From positions 618,489-682,488 of the forward strand of contig NC_018329.1 of NCBI RefSeq assembly GCF_000234665.1: a DNA stretch of 64,000 nt. The letters are read 5' to 3'. Under the pieces are notes generated by a model. It was not told the origin of the DNA, searched no databases, and saw only the letters and a list, made by a program, of their open reading frames with translations. This document shows, one piece after another, positions 20,106-28,031 of this stretch. Each line of letters starts with the position of its first letter. Positions within the stretch are counted from its first letter, which is position 1. The translations under genes and the position numbers were made by a program. The stretch is from Leishmania mexicana MHOM/GT/2001/U1103. Lineage: Eukaryota; Euglenozoa; Kinetoplastea; Trypanosomatida; Trypanosomatidae.

Positions 20106-21944
20106 TCACTGCATAATGCGAAGCCCGGTCGACTCCAAGTCGTAGATCCCACGGTGCTCGTTGTACAGCTTGCGAAGACACTCGATATACTTGCCTTGCC
20201 ACACCTCGAGATCCTCCTTGGTCGGGTTAGGGATGCGCGGCACTTCCAGCGGTTCCCCGACCACCACCACGATCGGGCGGCGGTGCGGCAGCAGCCCATA
20301 ATTGAAGTTGAAGAATCCGCGACCCCTCACCAGCGGGATGGCGAAGCCGACATACTGCTTCCACAGCACCATCAGGTACCGCATCCACGGCTCGTTGGCC
20401 AGCTCCGGCACGCTGTACACGTTGTTCTCGCCGAAGCCGTACACTGGCACCAGCGGGGTCCCCTCCTGGAGCGCGATCTTGATGAAGCCTTTGCGCTTGA
20501 ACAGGAGCAGGTCGTTGCGGTTCGGCTTTGCCATGAGTGACTCCTCGGCCCCGCCAACGACGAGCATGATGCTCTGCCCAGGGCCGGACCGGAGCGTCTT
20601 GCGGATGCAGGAAGCACTGGCGTCGCCGCACCCCGCCCAGATGGCAAGTTGGCGCCATAAGGGCACGTAGAGATTAATCTTGAGGGTCTGCAGGTGGATC
20701 GTGATGCCGTCGAGCATCCTCGATGCATCGTTCTTGTCGAGCCCGAAGTTGACGATGGCGCCGAACGAGTGAATGCCGTGCGGATGGTACACGAAAAAGT
20801 AGTTGCGCTCCTTGTCGAAGCGGCGCCGCACCGGTTTTGGGATGACGAGGCGTATGGGGAAGTAGTCGCGGTAGTAGCGCCACACGAAGCAGCGCGTGAA
20901 CGTTTGGTGCTTGAACAGCGGATGGCTGGGCCGCCCGAAGGTAAAGATCCAGATGAAATACATCACCATGAAGGGCGCCGTGTAGCGCGAGAGTAGGAGC
21001 AGCCCCGTGAGGGTCAGACAGATGGGGATGCCCGTGAAAAAGGTGAAGATGGAAACAATAAGCGACTGCAGCCGCCGCTGGCCGGGGGTGTGGATGACGC
21101 TGCGCCACGATAACTGCGCGCCGTGAGCGTCGAAGGAGGTGGAGGACCGGTTCTTGTCAACGTAATCCTCCAGCGCGGCGAGCAGCCTGTCGGCCGCCGC
21201 CGCCTTTGGGCTGTACTCTCGCTTTCCTTCTGTGGGGCGAGATATCTCTACTGCATCCTTGGCTGCCTTTCCACTTGGGCCATCTGCTGACGGCGTTCTT
21301 GGGACGCTCCATGACTCCGCAGCGGTGTTGGTGGGGCCCGTCATGGAGGTGGTTTCCTTGGGTGGCGTGCGCTGCGCAGGCAGGGATGGTACGGTGAGTG
21401 CTGAGGAGCACCCGCTCACGCTCCCATGCGCTGCTACAGTGTCTCGATAGCGTTGCTCCTCGCCAACGGCGAAGAGGAACGCCCGGCGGAGGTTTTTCAC
21501 TTCTGTGCTGGCGATGTAACGGTCGCGCTGCTGCAGCTGCTGGAGGTGGCCGATCGCGTAAAGAATCTTGTCCAGGCCCTCCTCGACTTCTTCTCGAGAG
21601 GAAGGCGGGCGCGCGTGCGTGAGCGGCGGCTCCTCGTCGTGGAGACCTGCTTCGCTGGCATGCCTGTTAGTGCTGCGGCCACCCGTGCGCTGCGTACCGC
21701 AGCTACGGGCCGATGCCTCGTTGGCCAGAAAGTGAAAGGAGGATGAGATGGTGGAGGTGAACTGCGCCATCAAGGAGGGTCTGCGTGCGTTGAACTTATC
21801 CTCCGCGGTGGCTGCGGTTATTGCCGCATCTGGCGCCGGTAGCGATGGTGCAGGCGGTGATTTCAATCGCGGCGGAGTCGGCACACGCACCTGAGATTGG
21901 CGCTGCTGCTGCTGTAGCCGTTGTGGTGGTGGTGCTCCGTCCAT
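20106..21944 (-). CDS. DGAT2-family acyltransferase with long N-terminal extension
   Basis: A 612-residue protein. The C-terminal half is a DGAT2/monoacylglycerol acyltransferase domain: a hydrophobic membrane segment (about 292-335), then YHPHGIHSFGA with HPHG at 387-390, then RSGPGQSIMLVVGGAEESL, KRKGFIKIALQEGTPLVPVY, GFGENNVY and RRPIVVVVGEPLEVP. HPHG holds the presumed catalytic His. Family members make triacylglycerol or related esters from acyl-CoA at the ER, with exact acceptor specificity unclear here. The N-terminal ~280 residues are low complexity with Gln and Ser runs and look unstructured; typical DGAT2 enzymes are 330-390 residues. The start MDGAPPPQ was chosen because upstream frame is TG-repeat-derived. 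A later Met (MAQFTSTISS) is possible. Confidence 0.88.
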   Translation of the reverse strand: MDGAPPPQRLQQQQRQSQVRVPTPPRLKSPPAPSLPAPDAAITAATAEDKFNARRPSLMAQFTSTISSSFHFLANEASARSCGTQRTGGRSTNRHASEAGLHDEEPPLTHARPPSSREEVEEGLDKILYAIGHLQQLQQRDRYIASTEVKNLRRAFLFAVGEEQRYRDTVAAHGSVSGCSSALTVPSLPAQRTPPKETTSMTGPTNTAAESWSVPRTPSADGPSGKAAKDAVEISRPTEGKREYSPKAAAADRLLAALEDYVDKNRSSTSFDAHGAQLSWRSVIHTPGQRRLQSLIVSIFTFFTGIPICLTLTGLLLLSRYTAPFMVMYFIWIFTFGRPSHPLFKHQTFTRCFVWRYYRDYFPIRLVIPKPVRRRFDKERNYFFVYHPHGIHSFGAIVNFGLDKNDASRMLDGITIHLQTLKINLYVPLWRQLAIWAGCGDASASCIRKTLRSGPGQSIMLVVGGAEESLMAKPNRNDLLLFKRKGFIKIALQEGTPLVPVYGFGENNVYSVPELANEPWMRYLMVLWKQYVGFAIPLVRGRGFFNFNYGLLPHRRPIVVVVGEPLEVPRIPNPTKEDLEVWQGKYIECLRKLYNEHRGIYDLESTGLRIMQ

Positions 21945-22447
21945 AATTGATGACAGTCCTGGAGGAGGTTGAAGGGAGAGTGATGAAGACCGATAGCGCT
22001 TGTGATGCAGGAGGCCGCCAGACCAAGAACGAGGCGAAACTGGAGAGCGAGGGGAGCGCGCGAGCACGCACACGCACACACACACACACACACGTCCGGG
22101 ATACAGGAGTGGCGGGGAGGGGGAGAGCACAAGGGAACACGAAGGCACGAGAAGATCGAGAAGGACTGCAGCTTTCCTCTTCTTCCTACATCAACACACA
22201 CACGCACACACGCACAGAACGGGAAAAACAAAAACTTTATGGATGCCTGCTTTTATCACGGCACATCAGCGTGGTGGGCACCGGGTCGATGAGTGGATAG
22301 GGGGAGGTGCAAGAAATACAGAGAGCGGGAGAGGGAGGGGACTGAAGGGAGGAAAGGGGAATGAAAGGGAATAGCAGTGAGGGCTTGTGTGCCTGTGTGT
22401 ATGTGTGGTGGTGGTGGGGTGATTCGATACTCAGCAGTGGTGACCAC

Positions 22448-22483
<36 letters not shown>

Positions 22484-23211
22484 GCGACAAGGAGAATGGG
22501 AGGAGGGCGAGAGCGAGGGGGTGGAGACGGCGCATACCTCATGAACGCTGGCGACCGTGCCTAACGAGGCCAAGAAATAGATGACGTCGGCGATGGCATC
22601 GAAAGCCTCTCGGGGAGGGTGGGGGGGGGAGGTAAGAGAATGCGTACCCTTTGGTGCATCAAGGAGCATGTAGATCAACACACCTGCACGCAGAGTCACA
22701 CACACACACACAGCGGCCAGCCCAGTGGTACGCCTCCTCGCCGACGAAGAGTTTCGCTCTCCTCAGCGATGCCTCCCCTCCCTGCTCCCCATCTTGTCAC
22801 CTTCATCGCTAAAAAGGACGGGATGGGGGTGGGGGTGGGGGGGGGGCTGCATGATTCCCTAGGTCTCTCCCTCTCGTTGTGCTGGGGTATTTGTGTGAGG
22901 CCTTAGGCGAAGAGTGGGTGGGGTGGGGATGGGCGCGTGAGAGAAGCTAAGAGACCGAGAGCGCAAAGAGGGAGCGCCTCATCAGCTCACCGGCGCCGAC
23001 GCAAGACAAGACACAGCCATCACCGCTGCGGCGTCATCAGGCAGCCGCATCGACCAACATCCACCAACAACACTATCATCTGCAGCATGGCGAAAACGAA
23101 GACAGTGCGGAAACCGACGCCACATGGGTGCGCGCGCGCAGAGGCGCACCCTCACACCTGACGCTGCTTCGACCGGTCTCTGTGGGAGGCGTCCTCGTCC
23201 AAGTCGCGATC
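21945..23211. other. Spacer: uL24m 3' flank and DGAT2-like 5' flank
   Basis: No gene seen. It holds CA runs (22075-22092, 22449-22479, 22697-22713) and G-rich tracts (22620-22632, 22825-22847). Overlapping open frames are repeat-driven. Confidence 0.65.
22449..22479. repeat. (AC)n microsatellite
   Basis: Uninterrupted AC run of about 15 units. Confidence 0.9.
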
Positions 23212-24534
23212 TTACTCGTCTAGGTCTTCGTCGCCGCCTTCGCCAACGTCGCCTTCCATCGTCCCGTCGTCTGCCATCGGCTGGCCCACCTCGGCAGTGG
23301 CGTCGGCCATGAGTTGCTCAGCGCGGCGATCCGCCTCTGCCGCCTGTGCCTGCGCTGCTGCCTCGGCCTCAGTGGTTGCCTCTTCGTCCTCAAGAACTAA
23401 AATGTACGAGTTAATCATGTCCTGCCACCACCCCGGCATTCCCGGCGCGGCCGCAGCGCTGTGAAACCGCTGCTCGGACTTGAGCACTTCGGCCACAACC
23501 GTTTCGGCTGTGATGGTGCTCTTGACAGCGTCGTCTTCAGCGTCGCCTGCCTGCGAAGATTCCGTCGCCGCTGAGGCTGCCTGAGAGCCGGCACCAGCCA
23601 TTGCACCGTGCTCCGCTACGGCCGCTGCGGCCGCCAGCTTCTCTGTTGCGCGAGCGAGCACATCCTTCTGGAAGGTCTGCATGTCCTGCGCGTTGCGCAC
23701 CTGCAGCGCCTTGTGATACTCGTACGACTTTCGCAGCGAGCCCACAAAGTAGTCCTCCATCGCCTGCAGCCGGCGCACAACCAGCAGCGGCATCTCTTTC
23801 TCCCGATCGTACGTGTCTTCGTCGGCGTCCTGGATGGCCGTGTCTTTCAGCGGGTCACCCGCCTCTACGGTTTCCTCCGGTGCCGGAATGGGCAGCAGCG
23901 CGCCGCTTTCCAGTGAGATGCGCCGCTCCTCCAGCTCGCCTGTTTCCTTATTGCGGACCTTCACGATCTCGAGGTGGCATAGCTGATTCGTGGACGGGTC
24001 CACGTGGCGTACGCGGAGGACGCTGATGGGATGTTCGCGCTGTACCACCTGCTCCGGTCGCGTCTCGCTCGCCGGGATGACGACGTCCCGCACATTGACA
24101 TTCTGCACGAGAATCTCATTCTTGTACTTGACGACGGCGATGATGGCGCCGCGTTGGCCGGCCCCCTCGCCCGAGACCACTTCGACCGTGTCCCCCGGGT
24201 ACCATATCCACGGCTTGATCTCGTAGTCTGGGGAGAAGTACGGGTAGCGGCCCGCGATCTGAAATTTTTGATGCGACTCCAGCTCACGCGCGATCCATTG
24301 GTTGTGGTAGGTGTGATCTTGATAGAAGTCGCGCTCTTTGGGATGGCGGATGGACTCGACCAGTTCGAGCCTCTCGCGGTCGCGCAGGTCAACCTTCTCG
24401 TCAGTGTAGATACCTTTGAGAAGGCCCGGCTTCACCTTGGGGAGACGCAGAAGGTTGGGGCTCACATTGTAGGCCTTGAGCATCTTCTCCGGGCGCTTGT
24501 AGAAGCGCGACCGGGTACGGTACCGTGCGTACAT
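23212..24534 (-). CDS. Mitochondrial ribosomal protein uL24m (L24) with long C-terminal extension
   Basis: A 440-residue protein starting MYARYRTRSRFYKRPEKMLK, a strongly basic, presequence-like N-terminus. A KOW motif lies at about 111-150 (PGDTVEVVSGEGAGQRGAII, then KNEILVQNVNV), the RNA-binding fold of bacterial L24. Around it are kinetoplastid mitoribosome-type extensions (PEQVVQREHPISVLRVRHVD, RRISLESGALLPIP). Bacterial uL24 is about 100 residues, so three quarters is extension, ending in an Ala/Glu-rich acidic tail of about 130 residues. It should bind large-subunit rRNA near domain I in the mitochondrion. A Met 25 codons upstream (24609) is also in frame, but the basic start is a better import signal. 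Confidence 0.85.
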   Translation of the reverse strand: MYARYRTRSRFYKRPEKMLKAYNVSPNLLRLPKVKPGLLKGIYTDEKVDLRDRERLELVESIRHPKERDFYQDHTYHNQWIARELESHQKFQIAGRYPYFSPDYEIKPWIWYPGDTVEVVSGEGAGQRGAIIAVVKYKNEILVQNVNVRDVVIPASETRPEQVVQREHPISVLRVRHVDPSTNQLCHLEIVKVRNKETGELEERRISLESGALLPIPAPEETVEAGDPLKDTAIQDADEDTYDREKEMPLLVVRRLQAMEDYFVGSLRKSYEYHKALQVRNAQDMQTFQKDVLARATEKLAAAAAVAEHGAMAGAGSQAASAATESSQAGDAEDDAVKSTITAETVVAEVLKSEQRFHSAAAAPGMPGWWQDMINSYILVLEDEEATTEAEAAAQAQAAEADRRAEQLMADATAEVGQPMADDGTMEGDVGEGGDEDLDE

Positions 24535-25198
24535 CTGTGGTTGCGTGTGAGTGAGTGAGGCGCGAACACACCGAATTCGGAAGCCTGTGTGTATGCGCCC
24601 ACAGCCCATACCGATGACACGGGAGAGTGGGGGAGGGGGAGAGAGCGAGGGAGTCGTCAGGCGCGTCCAACAAGAGAGGTGGCGAAGGAGAGCATGAAGG
24701 ATAACAACAACACGGACGTGTCTGTGTGCCTACACACGCGAACGTACACGTCCGTGCGTCGCCAGCAGAACGGGGTAGGGAGGGAGAGGGGCGGCGCACG
24801 AGAAGGGAATACCACACACAAAGCGTTCAACCGAGAGCAAAGTGCGTGCGCGCGTCTGTGCTTGTGAGTTGCAACCTGCGCAAGACGACCGATCAGGTCA
24901 GCTTTTCGACGGAGTTCGGCGACTCAGCAGCGCCGTGGGCGCTATCGAGCGATGCGGTTTGTGCGCTTACCTTGCTTCCCGCTTTCGCCGTGTCTGTGTG
25001 TAGTGTCAGAGAGACGTGCCTCGTTCTACTCGATCTCTGCGCGGCAGCATAGAGGAGTGCACCGCTCAGTGGGAGAGTAGCCACGGGGAAAGGGGTGGTG
25101 GCGGTGGTGGTGTGTGTGTGTGTGTGTGTGTGTGTAAGTGCTGCCCTGCCCGTCCTGCACTGCTGCGTGGAAGCGACACGCTTTCTTTCATCGACACG
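24535..25198. other. Spacer between the twin CX9C gene and uL24m
   Basis: No gene seen. A TG run occupies 25111-25136. The rest is GC-rich with short overlapping frames of no recognisable family. Confidence 0.65.
25111..25136. repeat. (TG)n microsatellite
   Basis: Plus-strand TG run of about 13 units in the 3' flank of the twin CX9C gene. Confidence 0.9.
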
Positions 25199-25459
25199 CT
25201 ACCACACCTTCCACCAAGGTTTATTCTTCGCTGCCAAGTACTTTTCCATGCACGTCATGTACTCCCGCAGCTCTGTCTGGCAGTGCTGCAGCGACGTCTT
25301 GGCCGTCGTCACATCATGGTCATTCATCATGACTGCATGAGTCTCAAAACAGCGGAAGAAGGTGTCCGTCTGCGTTGCGCACTGCTTGCAGGACGTGGGG
25401 AAGTACTGAGGCAGCCTTCGGATGGCCTCCTCGCTTGCCGGTGGCAGTGGCTGCGTCAT
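25199..25459 (-). CDS. Twin CX9C (CHCH-type) small mitochondrial protein
   Basis: An 86-residue protein starting MTQPLPPASEEAIRRLPQYF. Its five cysteines are C24, C27, C37, C60 and C70. C27 and C37, and C60 and C70, are each spaced by nine residues, the twin CX9C signature of coiled-coil-helix-coiled-coil-helix proteins folded by disulfides in the intermembrane space. Such proteins serve cytochrome oxidase assembly, MICOS or complex I, and this family member cannot be named. C24 adds an unusual CxxC. The end KNKPWWKVW is basic and aromatic. An in-frame ATG 20 codons upstream (25519) would add an Ala/Thr-rich leader, but CHCH proteins normally lack a presequence, so the shorter start is preferred. 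Confidence 0.72.
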   Translation of the reverse strand: MTQPLPPASEEAIRRLPQYFPTSCKQCATQTDTFFRCFETHAVMMNDHDVTTAKTSLQHCQTELREYMTCMEKYLAAKNKPWWKVW

Positions 25460-26203
25460 CGCTAGCGCCACTGCTGGTGTAGTGGCAGTGGTGACTGTTG
25501 CTTCACGTGCTATATACACAGAGAGAGAGAGGGGGAGGGACGAAGAAGAGGATCATAGCGCACCGGAAAGGTGGGCGGTCGAGTTGAATGACTCACCGGG
25601 TTGGAGTCGTCACACACACGCACACGCACACACACACACGAGCGTTTACCAGCAGTGGCAGCTGGTGGAGCACGGCAGCAGTAATATGACAGGCAGAGGC
25701 AGGCGCGCCTACATAGACGCGGAAGGGCACTCACGACTGTCACCGAGTGCGAATGGCGAAGATGACGCAGGCCGTGATTAGACGCGGCAACACTGACCCT
25801 GTACTCTCCGAGGCAGGTTGCCAGGCCACGTTGCGACGTCACTATAAGAACGTGGATAGCGTGCCATACGCATGCGCACAGAACGTCACCGCAGCCGCCG
25901 ACACAGCAACACAGCGCCGGGAGCATTTTTCCGTGAAGGCGAGGGTGGGGGGGTTGGGGGTAGCAGACATGCAGTGCGCGGGCCAAAGGCAGAGAGAAAG
26001 ACAGCAGCAACGCGGCGTACTCCTGCACGCTGCGGTAGCCCGCGACTAGTGGTGCTCACCACCACCGCCGCTGTCACTTCCCCTCGCACCCTCCGCGGCC
26101 TCCTCCGCAGTCGAGTGCTGCTGTTTTTTATGCGTTCTGCTCTCCACCGTTGTCTTCACCGCCTCCACGGTCCCTTCTCCCTCCATCCTCCAGTGCGCCA
26201 CTC
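25460..26203. other. Spacer between the EF-P-like gene and the twin CX9C gene
   Basis: I see no gene. A CA run lies near 25612-25639. Open frames here are short and arginine- or serine-rich. Confidence 0.65.
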
Positions 26204-26905
26204 TTATGCGTTCGCGCGCCCGCCAAACGACACGGTGCCGTCCGGCTTAATCACGACCTTGATCTTTTCCCCCAGCTGAATCTGGTCATTCACACTGACG
26301 GTGCCGTCGCACTCCACAAAGGTCGCCATCTTGTAGAGCCCCTTCAGTGTGATCTTCTCCACGGTGTACACGTAGCTGCTCGGCATCGTGATCTCCGTCC
26401 ACATCTCCTTCTCGGCGGCGTCGTCGTCCGGGATGATGTGCAGAATGTCCACCGGCATCGCACACGCCAAGAACTTCTGCTGCACCTCTGGTAGCGAGTC
26501 GCCTGGGATATTCACTTCCTTGCCTGCGTCTGGGCTGTGCGCCGGGAAAACAAAGCAGGCGAAGTCGTCGTCGTCGAAGCCGCTGAAGAGAAGGCGAACA
26601 CGCTCCGCACGCACCTCCGTAAAGTCGTGCCCTTGACCAGCCGTCACCTCCTTCTTTCGACTCGTGCCCACCTCCGTGAGCTTGATGTTGAAGGAGGCGG
26701 CGTTCTGGCCCTTCTGCGAGCGCGTGTTGGCCACGACACGGTACACCCTCTTATCCAAGCGCAACACCATACCAGCGCGCACCTTATCGGCGAAGACGCC
26801 GCGGTGCTGGGTAAGGAGCGACGACGACGCGGCCACTGGGAGCCGTGCACTAGGGCCTACCACACGCGCCGTGATGGGCAGAGAGAGGTTCCAGCACCGC
26901 CACAT
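26204..26905 (-). CDS. Mitochondrial elongation factor P-like protein
   Basis: A 233-residue protein. Residues 1-35 (MWRCWNLSLPITARVV) are basic and lack acidic residues, like a mitochondrial presequence. Residues 40-97 match the EF-P N-terminal KOW-like domain (ADKVRAGMVLRLDKRVYRVV). QKGQNAA lines up with the bacterial PGKGQAF loop, placing K65 at the lysine modified in EF-P. Residues 98-160 and 165-232 are the two OB domains, the last ending EITLKGLYKMA-like and GEKIKVVIKPDGTVSF in the EF-P manner. EF-P relieves ribosome stalling at polyproline. Eukaryotic cytosol uses eIF5A, so this copy should act on mitoribosomes. It is not eIF5A: it has three domains. Upstream Met at 26950 is possible. 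Confidence 0.82.
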   Translation of the reverse strand: MWRCWNLSLPITARVVGPSARLPVAASSSLLTQHRGVFADKVRAGMVLRLDKRVYRVVANTRSQKGQNAASFNIKLTEVGTSRKKEVTAGQGHDFTEVRAERVRLLFSGFDDDDFACFVFPAHSPDAGKEVNIPGDSLPEVQQKFLACAMPVDILHIIPDDDAAEKEMWTEITMPSSYVYTVEKITLKGLYKMATFVECDGTVSVNDQIQLGEKIKVVIKPDGTVSFGGRANA

Positions 26906-27137
26906 GAGGACAAAGGAAGAGAAAGGGGGGGGGGAGGGGGTGATCTGCACCTGTGCGCGCGCGTGCGTTGTTGTCTTGTACTGTACAGGCGTGGGAGGGG
27001 GGGGGGATATGCGCGATTGTGCACATGTGATGAGGAGAGTTAGGGAGGGTGAAGTAGAAGGTCAGTAGGTAACACGCGTGTGTGCGAGGGAGGAGACACA
27101 TAGTCAGGGGTTGTGCCTCTCTCCCCCTCTCCCTCGA

Positions 27138-27170
<33 letters not shown>

Positions 27171-28031
27171 TACGCACCCACCTACACCACTTGAGGTAAC
27201 CGTTTCGTAGAGGGGCGCACACAAAGATGGTGTAGGGGAGGACGGGAGGGTTGAGAATGTATATCGCAGCGCTCTACGCAACCGCCACACTGTGCTCGCT
27301 CACGCGGTTCGAGCAGGATGTGTAACACACCCTAGACCGTAGAGAGAGGGGGGGGGCATCGCATATCTGTGCATACCCCCTTCTTTCGCCTTTGTTCCAG
27401 TTGCCCTTGTTCCAGAAAATGGGCTGGGGGGGGTGTAGTTGGTGATGGAGAGGGGCAGAGCGTGTTACACGGTGGCGTTTCCCTGTCATTGCGTGCGGAG
27501 AGAGGTGTCGTTAGGTTGATATGTGTGCGTGTATAGAGAGAGAGAGAGGTGAGGCGGCACATGCAGCTCTCCCGCGCCATCTCTTCCTCCTTTGACTTCC
27601 CCCTCCCCCTTTTGTCTCTTACTCATGCGCGCCATCGCGGACGTCTGCGCCAACACTCGAGAACCAGACACGCACCTAGCCGGGCAAGCTCTACATATAC
27701 ATGGAGGCGTGGGTGGGCAGGACATCGCCCCTTCACCTCTGCAATACGGTACATTACTAACAACACTCGGGGCGCAGCGAAAGCACGCACGAAACACGCG
27801 ACGCCCACCGTCAGCGCACTCGATGAAACTCACCAACGGTGGCGACAGACACACACACACATACGCACACCGAAACGACTAAAAGCAGTTGTATGTCATC
27901 GCATAGGGCGGCCCAAGGCTTGGTGGTCCTTCGAGAGGGCAGCAGCGGTGGAGTGCGTGGTGGGGCCTTTCCCCCGTTGTGGTGCATCATGTGAGCGCAT
28001 ACCACACGCGAGGGGCCACAGAGCGGGCGCG
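26906..28031. other. Spacer upstream of the EF-P-like gene
   Basis: No gene seen. Notable are G tracts on the plus strand (26927-26940, 26994-27005; C tracts in the transcript), a CA run at 27138-27164 and TG-rich sequence near 27520-27550. Confidence 0.65.
27138..27164. repeat. (AC)n microsatellite
   Basis: AC run of about 13 units. Confidence 0.9.

Noticed and set aside
22449..22479. Repeat arrays as a CRISPR-like array
   Set aside because: They are simple dinucleotide runs without unique spacers, in a eukaryotic genome.
26204..26905. eIF5A as the identity of the gene
   Set aside because: Three domains with a mitochondrial presequence and EF-P-type last OB domain; eIF5A has two domains and a hypusine loop of different sequence.
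27302..27330. Possible tRNA B box (GGTTCGAG)
   Set aside because: The following bases do not continue the B-box pattern and no A box or cloverleaf is visible.
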